Of a stretch of 7,763 bases of DNA, positions 1 through 6,593 are shown piece by piece. Numbering within the stretch: the stretch's first letter is position 1; every line of letters begins with the position of its first letter. Under the pieces are notes generated by a model. The model made no database searches, had not been told where the DNA came from, and worked only from the letters and a program-made list of their open reading frames with translations. This DNA comes from Phycisphaerae bacterium (lineage in GTDB: Bacteria; Planctomycetota; Phycisphaerae; Phycisphaerales; SM1A02), in NCBI GenBank assembly GCA_002683195.1, contig NYSW01000073.1, positions 1-7,763 of the forward strand, in the 5' to 3' direction. Position numbers and translations under genes: made by a program.

Positions 1-1596
1 GCCGGAATCGGATTCACCGGTTCCGAATGCGAACTTCTCCGGACGCTTCGCGGCGTCGAGGGCGAGTTCGTGGAAGAGCTTGACGGTCTTGACGCCCGCG
101 GTCCGGTAGATCTGGTCCGGGGTGTCGTCGGGCGTGTGATAGTCGTCATGGAAGTCCGCGCAGATCGCGAAGAGGATCGGGATGCCCTTGCGGTAGAAGC
201 TCGCGTGGTCGCTGCCGCCACCTCGCATCCCTTCCTTCAGCACGATCTCCAGACCGCAATCGTCGAAGAACGGCTGCGCCCAGTCCCGCATCCCTTCGCC
301 GGTGTCGACCCCGGTGACACTCAGGCCCTGTTCGTTGACCCGCCCGATCATGTCGAAATTGATCATCAGCGCGACGTCGTCGATCTCGTGCGGGGGATTG
401 TCGACGTAGTACCGGGAGCCGTTGAGACCGCTTTCCTCGGCGTCGAACGCGGCGAACATGATCGATCGGAGGGGCATGTCCTCGGGAAGTTCGTCGTAGG
501 AGCGTCGCAGGCTCTCGCCGAGCATCATCAGGGCGGCGGCGCCGGAGGCGTTGTCGTCGGCACCGGGGTGCAGGTTGCCGGAGCCCCTTCGGGAACCGAA
601 TTCGCCCATGCCGAGGTGGTCGAGGTGGCCGCCGATCACGATGTATTCGTCCTTGAGTTCGCCTCGGCCGGGAAGCACGCCGAGCACGTTCTCGGCGTAG
701 CTCGGGGTTCGTTCGATCGCGCCTGCGGCGGCGACCGAGCCGTCGAATTCGACGATGGTGGTCCCCTGGTCCGCGAGCTTGCGGAGGTCGAGCAGCGAAC
801 GCCCCTCGGGATCACAGGCCGCCGCGAGCATCTCGCCCGCTTCAGGCGTCATCATGAAGACCGGGACGTCGTCGATGACCTTCGAGGTGCCTCGCATCAG
901 TTCGCCGGAGCGGGGGTCGTCCGCACCGGGGGGGTTGATGAGGATCACGCCGGCCGGATTCCGCTTCTCGATCGCGCCGAACTTGCTTGCGAACGTGGAC
1001 TTCCGGGACCAGCGTCGTTCGTTCCAGAGGCTGTTGCCCGTTTCGTCCATCGGTTCGAAACGCATCATCACCGCGATCTTGCCGGTCAGATCCGTATCTT
1101 CCTCGAACGACTGGTAGTCGTCATTGCCGTCGTCGATCGAATAGCCGACGAAGACCATCTCGCCTTCGACCTCGCCATCACCTCCGAGTCCCGTGAACTC
1201 GAAATCCTCGCCGAGCTCGAACACGACCTCGCCGTTCGCCCCGTCCACCACGAGGGACTGATCCCGGAACTCCGTCTTGGATCCGAGTTCGAACGCCTGC
1301 TTCCAGCTTCGCTCGCCGGTGTCGGCATCGACCATGCCGGGCTCGAGGCCGGCCTGCTCGTACCAGTAGATGACGTAGTCGCGGGCGTACTCCATCCCGG
1401 GTGTTCCCGGGAGCCGACCACCCATCCAGGGGCTCGACAGGATCGTGATGTGATCGTTGAAGACCCGTTCCTCGACGGGGACCTCGATCATCGCCTCGCG
1501 GATCCGGTCACCTTCCTCGGTCACGATCGCGGTGGCGGCACCGGCGAGACCGAGGGTGAGCAGGATCGGGGTGAGGGAGAGGCGGCGGAATTGCAT
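1..1596 (-). CDS. Secreted M28-family zinc aminopeptidase with PA-like insert (C-terminus cut off by window edge)
   Basis: The frame is open from an ATG at 1596 to base 1, giving 532 residues without a stop; the true stop lies outside the window. Residues 1-23 form a signal peptide (MQFRR, a hydrophobic run, then ATA), so the enzyme is probably exported to the periplasm or beyond. Residues about 130-245 resemble a protease-associated (PA) domain, ending near PAGVILINPP. The catalytic M28 domain follows and all five expected zinc-site positions are visible: H324 (GGHLDH), D347 (GADDNASG), E388 with catalytic E387 (DAEESG), D415 (NFDMIG) and H487 (DYHTPDD). Family knowledge says such enzymes remove N-terminal residues from peptides using two zinc ions; the exact substrate cannot be read here. 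The chosen start gives a clean signal peptide. No Shine-Dalgarno site precedes it, and a TANNNT box 7 bases upstream suggests leaderless expression. It is divergent from the next gene. Confidence 0.93.
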   Translation of the reverse strand, partial: MQFRRLSLTPILLTLGLAGAATAIVTEEGDRIREAMIEVPVEERVFNDHITILSSPWMGGRLPGTPGMEYARDYVIYWYEQAGLEPGMVDADTGERSWKQAFELGSKTEFRDQSLVVDGANGEVVFELGEDFEFTGLGGDGEVEGEMVFVGYSIDDGNDDYQSFEEDTDLTGKIAVMMRFEPMDETGNSLWNERRWSRKSTFASKFGAIEKRNPAGVILINPPGADDPRSGELMRGTSKVIDDVPVFMMTPEAGEMLAAACDPEGRSLLDLRKLADQGTTIVEFDGSVAAAGAIERTPSYAENVLGVLPGRGELKDEYIVIGGHLDHLGMGEFGSRRGSGNLHPGADDNASGAAALMMLGESLRRSYDELPEDMPLRSIMFAAFDAEESGLNGSRYYVDNPPHEIDDVALMINFDMIGRVNEQGLSVTGVDTGEGMRDWAQPFFDDCGLEIVLKEGMRGGGSDHASFYRKGIPILFAICADFHDDYHTPDDTPDQIYRTAGVKTVKLFHELALDAAKRPEKFAFGTGESDSG

Positions 1597-1603
1597 GGGG
1601 TTC

Positions 1604-1609
1604 ACGGTA
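1604..1609 (-). promoter_or_regulatory. Candidate leaderless -10 element (TACCGT) for the M28 peptidase
   Basis: On the minus strand TACCGT is followed by 7 bases and then the ATG at 1596. This matches the TANNNT motif placed 6-8 bases before start codons in leaderless genes of Deinococcus and other bacteria. No GGAG or AGGA lies 5-10 bases before the ATG; the nearest GGAG is about 18 bases away. No good -35 box was seen. The motif is short and could occur by chance. A competing candidate is TATGCT on the minus strand at about 1661-1666, which would give a leader of about 60 bases. Confidence 0.35.
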
Positions 1610-1699
1610 GTTGACTCCGGATCATGAAGGGCGACCGTTCGACGGGTCGGAAGCGTGGAGCATAGGGCCGAGCTGAGGCCCGGGTCGGATCCCGTCGGC

Positions 1700-1718
1700 G
1701 TGTCCCCGAAAGGGGCAC
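1700..1718. repeat. Small GNRA-loop hairpin in the divergent spacer
   Basis: The sequence forms a stem of CCCC with GGGG closed by a GAAA loop, extended by GTG with CAC across one bulged T. It sits midway between the two divergent genes (1597-1811). It could fold in RNA transcribed from a more distant promoter of either gene, or mean nothing at this GC content. No T-run follows, so I do not call it a terminator. Confidence 0.3.
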
Positions 1719-1799
1719 CTGGAGGTCACCTGCCACGGGTCGAAGTTCAACCGCCGGTCCCCCCGGGGGTTGCACGCCGCGGGCGGCATCCGGGACGCT

Positions 1800-1805
1800 T
1801 AGACT
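1800..1805 (+). promoter_or_regulatory. Candidate leaderless -10 element (TAGACT) for the gene at 1812
   Basis: TAGACT ends 6 bases before the ATG at 1812, which would put transcription start at or beside the A of the ATG. The bases between (CGGGGC) do not form a usual Shine-Dalgarno site at a workable distance. A TTGCAC lies at 1770-1775, but the 24-base spacing is too long for a normal -35 box. The divergent peptidase gene has the same arrangement, which raises the chance that both are real. Confidence 0.38.
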
Positions 1806-1811
1806 CGGGGC

Positions 1812-3152
1812 ATGAACACGCACGTCGATCGCCGCTGGCGTCTGCTCACCGCCGCGATGCCCCTCTTCGCCATCCTCCTGATCGCCACGGCCGCTCCGGG
1901 GGCGGTCCACCCCCAGGACGGTCCGCACGTCGACGTCCGGATCTCGATCGACGAGTCCGCGGTGGTCGTCAGGCTCGAGATGAACCTGGTGTTCCTCGAC
2001 CACATCGTCGACTTCCCCAGAGAGGACCCGGCTCGGATCTCCACCATCGAGTGGCCGGCGCTCGAACCGCTCCTGCTGGACTTCTTCATCCGCCGTCATC
2101 CGCTGCGAGTCGACGGACGCGTGATCGAACCGTCGGTGGAAGGACTCCAGATCAACGATCCGGATCTCGCGCTGCTGCCCCTGTTTCCGATCTCCGGTGA
2201 ACGCGGCTTGCGCAAGATCCGATTCGAACTGGTGTATCCGACCGACGGAAAGCCGTCGACGGTCGAACTCTCGTGGACGACGTTTCCACCCGACATCCTG
2301 ACGGATGCGATCGATCCGCCGCCCCTCGACATCGCGGCGGAGCTCGATGCGGAGGGCGTTCGGCAGCCGCTGCTCTTCAGCGGCGAACGTCCGGGCGTCA
2401 CCTGGAACGCGATGGGGGAGTCGATCGATGCTCGGCTCCTCGAGGTGCCGGCCTCGCCGGTCGATCCGCCCACGTCGATCCCAGTGCTGGCAATCGTGCT
2501 CTTCGTGATCGGTGGTGCCGTGATCCTGATTGGATGGGTGATGTCGAGAACCTCCGGATCGTCGACGCCGCTGGTGGCGTCGGCGGCCGTCGAAGGTCTC
2601 TTCCTGATCGCTGGCGTGGCGGTCCTCTTCACCGACGTCGGCACGGTCGGGATCGGTGGCGGTCCCCGTGCGCCGGACGCCGTCGAGGCCGAGGCGATCT
2701 TCCGTCCGTTGCATGCGAACGTCTATCGCGCCTTCGACTACGTCGAGGAAAGCGACATCTACGACGCGCTGGATCGAAGCGTCGAAGGTCCCTTTCTCCA
2801 GAAGCTGTACCGCACCATCTTCCAGAGTCTGGTGATGCAGGAGGAGGGCGGGGCGGTCGCCCGGATCTCGGAGGTCCGCCCCATCGACATCGCCGTCGGG
2901 GAGATTCGACGAGCGAATGGAGACGACGGCGTCGTCCGATCGGCCTTCGACGTGGAATGCCGCTGGCAGGTCGAGGGGGTGGTGAGTCACTGGGGGCACA
3001 GTCATCGACGTGTCAACGAGTACGTGGCGGAGTGGGACGCCGTCGACGGGCCGGAAGGATGGCGACTGGTCGGCGCCCGGATCACCGAACAGGACCGCCT
3101 TGAGACGGCCGACGAGGATCATTTCGGCGTCGGTGACGAATTCGAGCTCTGA
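1812..3152 (+). CDS. Exported two-segment membrane protein of unknown function
   Basis: I do not recognise a named family for this 446-residue protein. Residues about 1-32 form a signal peptide (RRWR, a hydrophobic run, then ATAAPGA). Residues 33-220 are a mostly beta-looking domain facing outside, containing FDF-free runs such as RISIDESAVVVRLEMNL and KIRFELVYPTDGK. Two hydrophobic segments follow, about 224-244 and 253-275. Residues about 290-432 form a second soluble domain rich in aromatic and acidic residues (IYDALDRSVEGPFL, LVMQEEGGAV, HWGHSHRRVNEY, WRLVGARI). The helix-then-sheet order of this last part recalls the NTF2/Tim44-like fold, but that is only a guess. If the signal peptide is cleaved and both segments span the membrane, both soluble domains lie outside. 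The ATG is supported by the signal peptide and not by a ribosome binding site. The gene converges with the next one across 19 bases. Confidence 0.85.
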   Translation: MNTHVDRRWRLLTAAMPLFAILLIATAAPGAVHPQDGPHVDVRISIDESAVVVRLEMNLVFLDHIVDFPREDPARISTIEWPALEPLLLDFFIRRHPLRVDGRVIEPSVEGLQINDPDLALLPLFPISGERGLRKIRFELVYPTDGKPSTVELSWTTFPPDILTDAIDPPPLDIAAELDAEGVRQPLLFSGERPGVTWNAMGESIDARLLEVPASPVDPPTSIPVLAIVLFVIGGAVILIGWVMSRTSGSSTPLVASAAVEGLFLIAGVAVLFTDVGTVGIGGGPRAPDAVEAEAIFRPLHANVYRAFDYVEESDIYDALDRSVEGPFLQKLYRTIFQSLVMQEEGGAVARISEVRPIDIAVGEIRRANGDDGVVRSAFDVECRWQVEGVVSHWGHSHRRVNEYVAEWDAVDGPEGWRLVGARITEQDRLETADEDHFGVGDEFEL

Positions 3153-3176
3153 GTCGGGATCGGCGGGGCGATCAGA
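3148..3176. terminator. Possible bidirectional terminator hairpin spanning two convergent stop codons
   Basis: TCTGA (3148-3152) pairs with TCAGA (3172-3176), and inside it TCG (3154-3156) pairs with CGA (3169-3171) past one bulged G. The loop is 12 bases. The TGA of the plus-strand gene and the TGA of the minus-strand gene lie in opposite arms. A competing 5-base stem is GATCG (3158-3162) with CGATC (3169-3173). There is no T-run on either side, so intrinsic termination would be weak. The position between convergent genes 19 bases apart is the main reason to list it. Confidence 0.3.
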
Positions 3177-4149
3177 TGCCGGAGTCGTGGGGATCGACGG
3201 GCGGTCGGCGATCCGCGACCGCCGCATTCCTCGCTTCGTCGAGCCGGCCCACATGCCAGGCGGTGACGCGTCCGCACGGAAAGGCGATCGACTCCCCGCC
3301 ATCGACCACCAGGGCGCGGGAGGTCGAAGTCAGGAGCAGGAGAATCCCGGCCAGGCCGAAGAGGGCGGCGATGACGATGCTCGCACCGGTCGACGTCGCG
3401 GCGAGCGAGGTGCCGGCGGCGGCATCGAGGGCCGTCGTCACCGTGCCGAGAAGGCTCGCGCCCAGGAGCGTGAACAGGGCGTTCAACAGCAGGATTCCAC
3501 CGAAGAGGAGTCGAATCGGACTCGTTCGTCGTTCGACGCCGATGGACCGGATCCGTTCGGGATAGGCGATCCGAGTGGACTGGGTCATGAGATCGGGAAG
3601 GACCGTGGCGATCCGGCGATTGGTGCAGATCAGCACGCCGCGTCGCCCGAGCATCGCGGCGAGAATCGAATTCCTGCTCATGTCGAGGAACGACTGCGTG
3701 AGCGTGAACACGTCGACTTCACCGGGAAGTCGTTCGACCAGCACTCCGTTCTCGACCAGCGCGTCGGCGTTGGCGGAGGCTCTCGCGAGATCCAGTTCAT
3801 GGCCGGAGCTCTTGGTCCGATCGAAGATCGGCGACCTGGGCTGGTCGGATTCGCCGTCGGCCTCGTGATCCACGGGATCCGACGTCGGCTTGAAATCCGA
3901 CATTTCCAGTTGGAAGTCGTCCTCGCCGCCGGCGGAAGCGTCCGGTCCGGGGAACGAGGCATCGGTCCGCGAGATATCGGGTCGGTCGCCGAGGCCGGGA
4001 ATCCGCTCGAACGGACTCCAGGTCCGCCCCGTCTCGCGGCGGACGAAATCGCCGGGCCCGAGTCGACGTTGATCCGCGAGTTCTCGCAGCTCATCGCTGG
4101 CGAACGGCCCGTATTCCCGACCATCCACGCTTCGAACAATGTATTTCAT
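3172..4149 (-). CDS. GYF_2-like domain protein with membrane-anchored PH-like region
   Basis: The protein has 325 residues. Residues about 2-51 match the pattern of GYF_2 (DUF4339) domains: YIVRSVDGREYGPF at the start, then helix residues DELRELADQRRL, then GDFVRRETGRTWSPFERIPG. In the family this small domain is thought to bind proteins, often at the membrane. Residues 52-125 are acidic, proline-rich and probably disordered. Residues about 140-205 (VLICTNRRIATVLPD, RIAYPERIRSIGVERR) resemble the strand pattern of bacterial PH-like domains. They are followed by two hydrophobic segments at about 212-236 and 256-273, then a short tail (RALVVDGGESIAFPC and an amphipathic helix). The tail may complete the PH-like fold, in which case the membrane hairpin is an insertion; this is inference. 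There is no signal peptide, so the GYF_2 end is probably cytoplasmic. The start has a good AGGAG. Function is unknown. Confidence 0.87.
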   Translation of the reverse strand: MKYIVRSVDGREYGPFASDELRELADQRRLGPGDFVRRETGRTWSPFERIPGLGDRPDISRTDASFPGPDASAGGEDDFQLEMSDFKPTSDPVDHEADGESDQPRSPIFDRTKSSGHELDLARASANADALVENGVLVERLPGEVDVFTLTQSFLDMSRNSILAAMLGRRGVLICTNRRIATVLPDLMTQSTRIAYPERIRSIGVERRTSPIRLLFGGILLLNALFTLLGASLLGTVTTALDAAAGTSLAATSTGASIVIAALFGLAGILLLLTSTSRALVVDGGESIAFPCGRVTAWHVGRLDEARNAAVADRRPPVDPHDSGI

Positions 4150-4158
4150 GCGCGGGAT

Positions 4159-4163
4159 CTCCT
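4159..4163 (-). promoter_or_regulatory. Shine-Dalgarno site for the GYF_2-like gene
   Basis: AGGAG on the minus strand lies 9 bases before the ATG at 4149. It fixes the start codon and contrasts with the two leaderless-looking genes to the left. Confidence 0.65.
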
Positions 4164-4337
4164 GCCGGCCCCCGAGACCGGACGGGGCGCGAGGCTAACC
4201 GTCCCGGGACGGTGACGCCAGTGGCACCAGCGTCCGCCATCGCCCCGAAAACGCAGGTCGCTCCCCCTTGGTCGGATGGATTCAGGGGTCTGTGCTCGAT
4301 CGACGGCCATCGCAAGGTATCCTCGAACCACCATCTT

Positions 4338-4341
4338 GGAG
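4338..4341 (+). promoter_or_regulatory. Shine-Dalgarno site deciding a GTG start at 4350
   Basis: GGAG lies 8 bases before the GTG at 4350. The same frame is open back to a GTG at 4212, but those 46 extra residues look like untranslated DNA (ASAIAPKTQVAPPWSDGF), and that GTG has no good ribosome binding site at the right distance. A TATCCT at 4318-4323 could be the -10 box, but I saw no convincing -35. Confidence 0.6.
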
Positions 4342-4349
4342 TCCCTCGC

Positions 4350-5894
4350 GTGATCGATCTCTCCTCCATCGTCCTTCCAGATGTTCTCGAACCCATGCTC
4401 GGCGGCATCGCCGCCGCGAGCGGCGATGCCGACAATCGGTGGCTCCGGCTGCTCGGCCGACTTCACCCGCTGACCGTCCACTTCCCGATCGGCCTTGCGC
4501 TCACCGCCGCCGTGGTGGAGCTGGTCAACATCATTCGCCGCCGACGGGATGCGTCGCCGTTCGCGTTCACCGCGACCGGCATCGCGGCGGCGACGGCGAT
4601 CATCGCCGCGGTCTTCGGATGGTTGAACGCCGACTACGAAGGGGCCACGCAGGGGACCACGCTCTTTCTGCACCGATGGCTCGGCGTCATCGCGGCGGGC
4701 GGACTTTCAATCGTCTTTCTCGCCGGAATCGTCGGTCGGAGCGGCGTTCGAATCACCGCGTTCAACGGGTATCGCTGGGGGCTTCTCATCTGCGCCGTGG
4801 TGCTGGCGGTGGGATCCCACTTCGGCGGCGAGATGGTCTACGGCAAGGGCTATCTCACCAAGGTGATCTTCGCTTCCTACGAGAAGCCGGTCAAAACCGA
4901 CCCCGCCCCCGCCCCCGAAACCGAAGCCGACACCGGTGACGGCGAGGCCGCGACCAGGAAGGATGCGCCCGGAATCACGAAACCGGTGCCGGTGGCCGAT
5001 GCCTCGAAGGTCAGCTTTCGCCGTGATGTGCTTCCGATCTTCGAAGCTCGTTGCGTTGAATGTCATGGACCGGACAAGGTCAAGGGCGACCTCCGGCTCG
5101 ACAGTGAAGCCGCGATCTTCGCGGGCGATCCGGAATGGTGGACCGTGCTCTGGGGGGATCCCGACCACAGTCTGCTGCTTGAACGGGTGGTGCTTCCCCC
5201 CGATGACCCGGATTCGATGCCCCCGGACGGTGATCGTCTGACCGCGGTGCAGATCAAGACGATCCGCACCTGGATCGACGAGGGGGGCGGAGACGACGCG
5301 AAGGTTTCCGAGACGGCGGAGCCGAAACTCCCGGCGGAGACCGAACCGACGGGCGACGACGCCGAGGCGATCCCGGCGGAGGCCGTCGCCGCGGCGGGCC
5401 GTTTGCGGGCCCGTGGCGTGTTGGCGATGCGGATCGCGCAGAATTCCGACGACTGGGAGGTCAACGCGAGCCTGGTATCGCCTCCGTTCACGGACGCGGA
5501 CTTCGAACTCCTCAAGGGGCTCGAGACGGTGCTGGTCCAGGCGAGCTTCAATCGGAGCGCGATCACCGACGCCGGACTCGGAGGCCTCGTCGGCTTCGAT
5601 CGATTGAACTCCCTTCGGCTCGCACAGACCGGAATCAGCGACAACGCGGTCGACGCCTTGCTGCGGCTCGAAGGGCTGGAGATCCTGAACCTCTACGGGA
5701 CCCGCATCTCCGATGCCGGCCTGTCGCGGCTCGTCGCGCTCCCGAACCTGAAGCGGGTCTACTGCGCCGACAGCGCGGTGACGCCCGAGGGTGTGGTCGC
5801 GGCGATGAAGAACGCCCCTGCAGGACTTGACGTGATCGGCCCGGAAGCCGCGCCGCCCGCGGCGGCGGGCGAGGCGGAAGCCGCTTCTCCTTGA
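4350..5894 (+). CDS. DUF2231 membrane domain fused to planctomycete-type cytochrome c and leucine-rich repeats
   Basis: From the GTG at 4350 the product has 514 residues. Residues about 35-165 form a DUF2231-like membrane domain with four hydrophobic segments (about 45-62, 71-92, 111-128, 143-157). Histidines near the segment ends (H39 and H44 in LHPLTVHFPIG, H108 in FLHRWLG, H157 in GSHFGGE) could bind heme b; that is inference. A Pro/Glu/Asp-rich linker (about 181-220) leads to a cytochrome c domain whose heme site is C235-x-x-C238-H239 (CVECHG). M290 in DSMPPDG is the likely second axial ligand. After another acidic linker, residues about 372-490 hold leucine-rich repeats of the RNI-like type (LRLAQTGISDNAV, LNLYGTRISDAGL). 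Planctomycetes carry many proteins combining these modules; their role is thought to be electron transfer or binding at the cell surface, with no proven reaction. The cytochrome and repeats probably face the periplasm. The usual DUF1553 and DUF1501 partners of planctomycete cytochromes are not adjacent. Confidence 0.9.
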   Translation: MIDLSSIVLPDVLEPMLGGIAAASGDADNRWLRLLGRLHPLTVHFPIGLALTAAVVELVNIIRRRRDASPFAFTATGIAAATAIIAAVFGWLNADYEGATQGTTLFLHRWLGVIAAGGLSIVFLAGIVGRSGVRITAFNGYRWGLLICAVVLAVGSHFGGEMVYGKGYLTKVIFASYEKPVKTDPAPAPETEADTGDGEAATRKDAPGITKPVPVADASKVSFRRDVLPIFEARCVECHGPDKVKGDLRLDSEAAIFAGDPEWWTVLWGDPDHSLLLERVVLPPDDPDSMPPDGDRLTAVQIKTIRTWIDEGGGDDAKVSETAEPKLPAETEPTGDDAEAIPAEAVAAAGRLRARGVLAMRIAQNSDDWEVNASLVSPPFTDADFELLKGLETVLVQASFNRSAITDAGLGGLVGFDRLNSLRLAQTGISDNAVDALLRLEGLEILNLYGTRISDAGLSRLVALPNLKRVYCADSAVTPEGVVAAMKNAPAGLDVIGPEAAPPAAAGEAEAASP

Positions 5895-5996
5895 ATCCAG
5901 TCCAGCTTCGGGGCTCCCGGAAGTCGCATCGGGGAGACTTCGTACGTCTGGTCGGGAAGCGGAGAAGTACGGTTTCGAATTCGGGACCGGTCCATC

Positions 5997-6016
5997 CATG
6001 TCCGGACTCCGACATG
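5997..6016. repeat. Inverted repeat CATGTC/GACATG about 100 bases after the cytochrome gene
   Basis: A perfect 6-base stem (CATGTC at 5997-6002, GACATG at 6011-6016) encloses an 8-base loop. No T-run follows. It could be a weak 3' end structure for the upstream transcript or an operator-like site. Chance is a serious alternative. Confidence 0.25.
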
Positions 6017-6220
6017 CCTGGACTCTGGAACGAATCCTCGATCCGATCTCCAGTGGTTCGGTGGAGTCGCGGGACTCGCCCTGGATGCGAAGGTCAGGAC
6101 GTCGTTCGGCGGCCTCTGGTCCTCCAGCCTGAAGTTTCGGACGACGATGCGACCGTTCCCGCCGGAAGCGCTTCGGGACGGGGTCTTCCGCAAGGCCACG
6201 GCGAAGACGAATGCCGATTC

Positions 6221-6254
6221 GATCCGAACCGATCCGAAACGAGATCCGGATCCG
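6221..6254. repeat. Cluster of four GATCCG repeats
   Basis: GATCCGAACC (6221-6230) is followed directly by GATCCGAAAC (6231-6240), a tandem 10-base repeat with one difference. Two more GATCCG copies lie at 6243-6248 and 6249-6254, and 6243-6252 (GATCCGGATC) is a perfect 10-base palindrome. A further GATCG follows. Such clusters can be protein binding sites, but no regulator is visible nearby. Codon-like GAT/CCG use in surrounding GC-rich DNA may also create it. Confidence 0.45.
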
Positions 6255-6307
6255 ATTGATCGACACACGCCGGGAAGACGTTCGAGCGGTCGAGGGAATG
6301 ACCGACC

Positions 6308-6319
6308 GCGACCGGTCGC
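6308..6319. repeat. 12-base perfect palindrome
   Basis: GCGACCGGTCGC reads the same on both strands. It shares its ACCGGT core with the palindrome at 5984-5993. It may be a dimeric protein binding site; function is unknown. Confidence 0.35.
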
Positions 6320-6417
6320 CGTGGTTGTGGCTGCCGGCCCCGCAGGCGAACCGCTTCTTCGTCGCTCGCGTTTTCCGCATCGCGGGTCCGAATTCCAAGG
6401 TTCCAATCCGATAACGA

Positions 6418-6434
6418 GAATCCTTTCCGGATTC
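6418..6434. repeat. Short hairpin GAATCC/GGATTC
   Basis: GAATCC (6418-6423) pairs perfectly with GGATTC (6429-6434) across a 5-base loop (TTTCC). It lies about 160 bases before the glycosyltransferase start and no T-run follows. A second GGATTC at 6515-6520 could compete for pairing with the left arm, since GAGAATCC (6416-6423) is complementary to GGATTCTC (6515-6522). Confidence 0.28.
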
Positions 6435-6593
6435 CTGCCGTGACGTCGTTGGCCGGCGGTTAGTGTCGATGATTGTTGCAGGATTCCCACGGTTGTCGAC
6501 AAGGGTGAAGGAACGGATTCTCCTCTCTTCAGGGGTGCGCGATCTTCCTTCGTCCGCCGCCAGCTCCACGAAACACCGTCGCTCGTTGCCCTC

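Larger units (their letters stand above)
5895..6593. other. Intergenic region without a convincing gene
   Basis: This stretch of 699 bases separates two plus-strand genes. Several frames stay open, but their translations are rich in Arg, Ser and Pro, show no domain, signal peptide or plausible ribosome binding site, and look like noise at high GC. It holds several short palindromes (including GGACCGGTCC at 5984-5993), a GATCCG cluster and two simple hairpins, listed separately. The 3' part (about 6440-6593) should contain the promoter of the glycosyltransferase. A weak pair there is TTGTCG (6493-6498) and GATTCT (6516-6521) with 17-base spacing, a poor match to consensus. A decayed gene or a non-coding RNA cannot be excluded. 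Confidence 0.6.

Noticed and set aside
70..1614. 514-codon open frame on the plus strand
   Set aside because: It is antisense to the M28 peptidase, which has a signal peptide and a complete zinc site. The translation has no domain and reflects high-GC codon bias.
1602..3302. 566-codon open frame on the minus strand
   Set aside because: It is antisense to the membrane protein at 1812-3152 and full of Arg/Asp/His runs with no recognisable domain.
3010..4215. 401-codon open frame on the plus strand
   Set aside because: It overlaps the end of one gene and is antisense to the GYF_2-like gene, which has a proper ribosome binding site and domain pattern.
4212..4349. 46-residue N-terminal extension of the cytochrome gene from a GTG at 4212
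   Set aside because: The GTG at 4350 has GGAG 8 bases upstream, while the extension looks non-coding and lies before the expected start of the membrane domain.
5846..5885. GC-rich run near the end of the cytochrome/LRR gene that could fold as a terminator
   Set aside because: It lies inside the coding sequence, encodes an Ala/Glu-rich tail and is not followed by a T-run.
6211..6414. 67-codon plus-strand frame inside the spacer
   Set aside because: It has no ribosome binding site, its first part merely translates the GATCCG repeats, and the product has no hydrophobic segment or motif.
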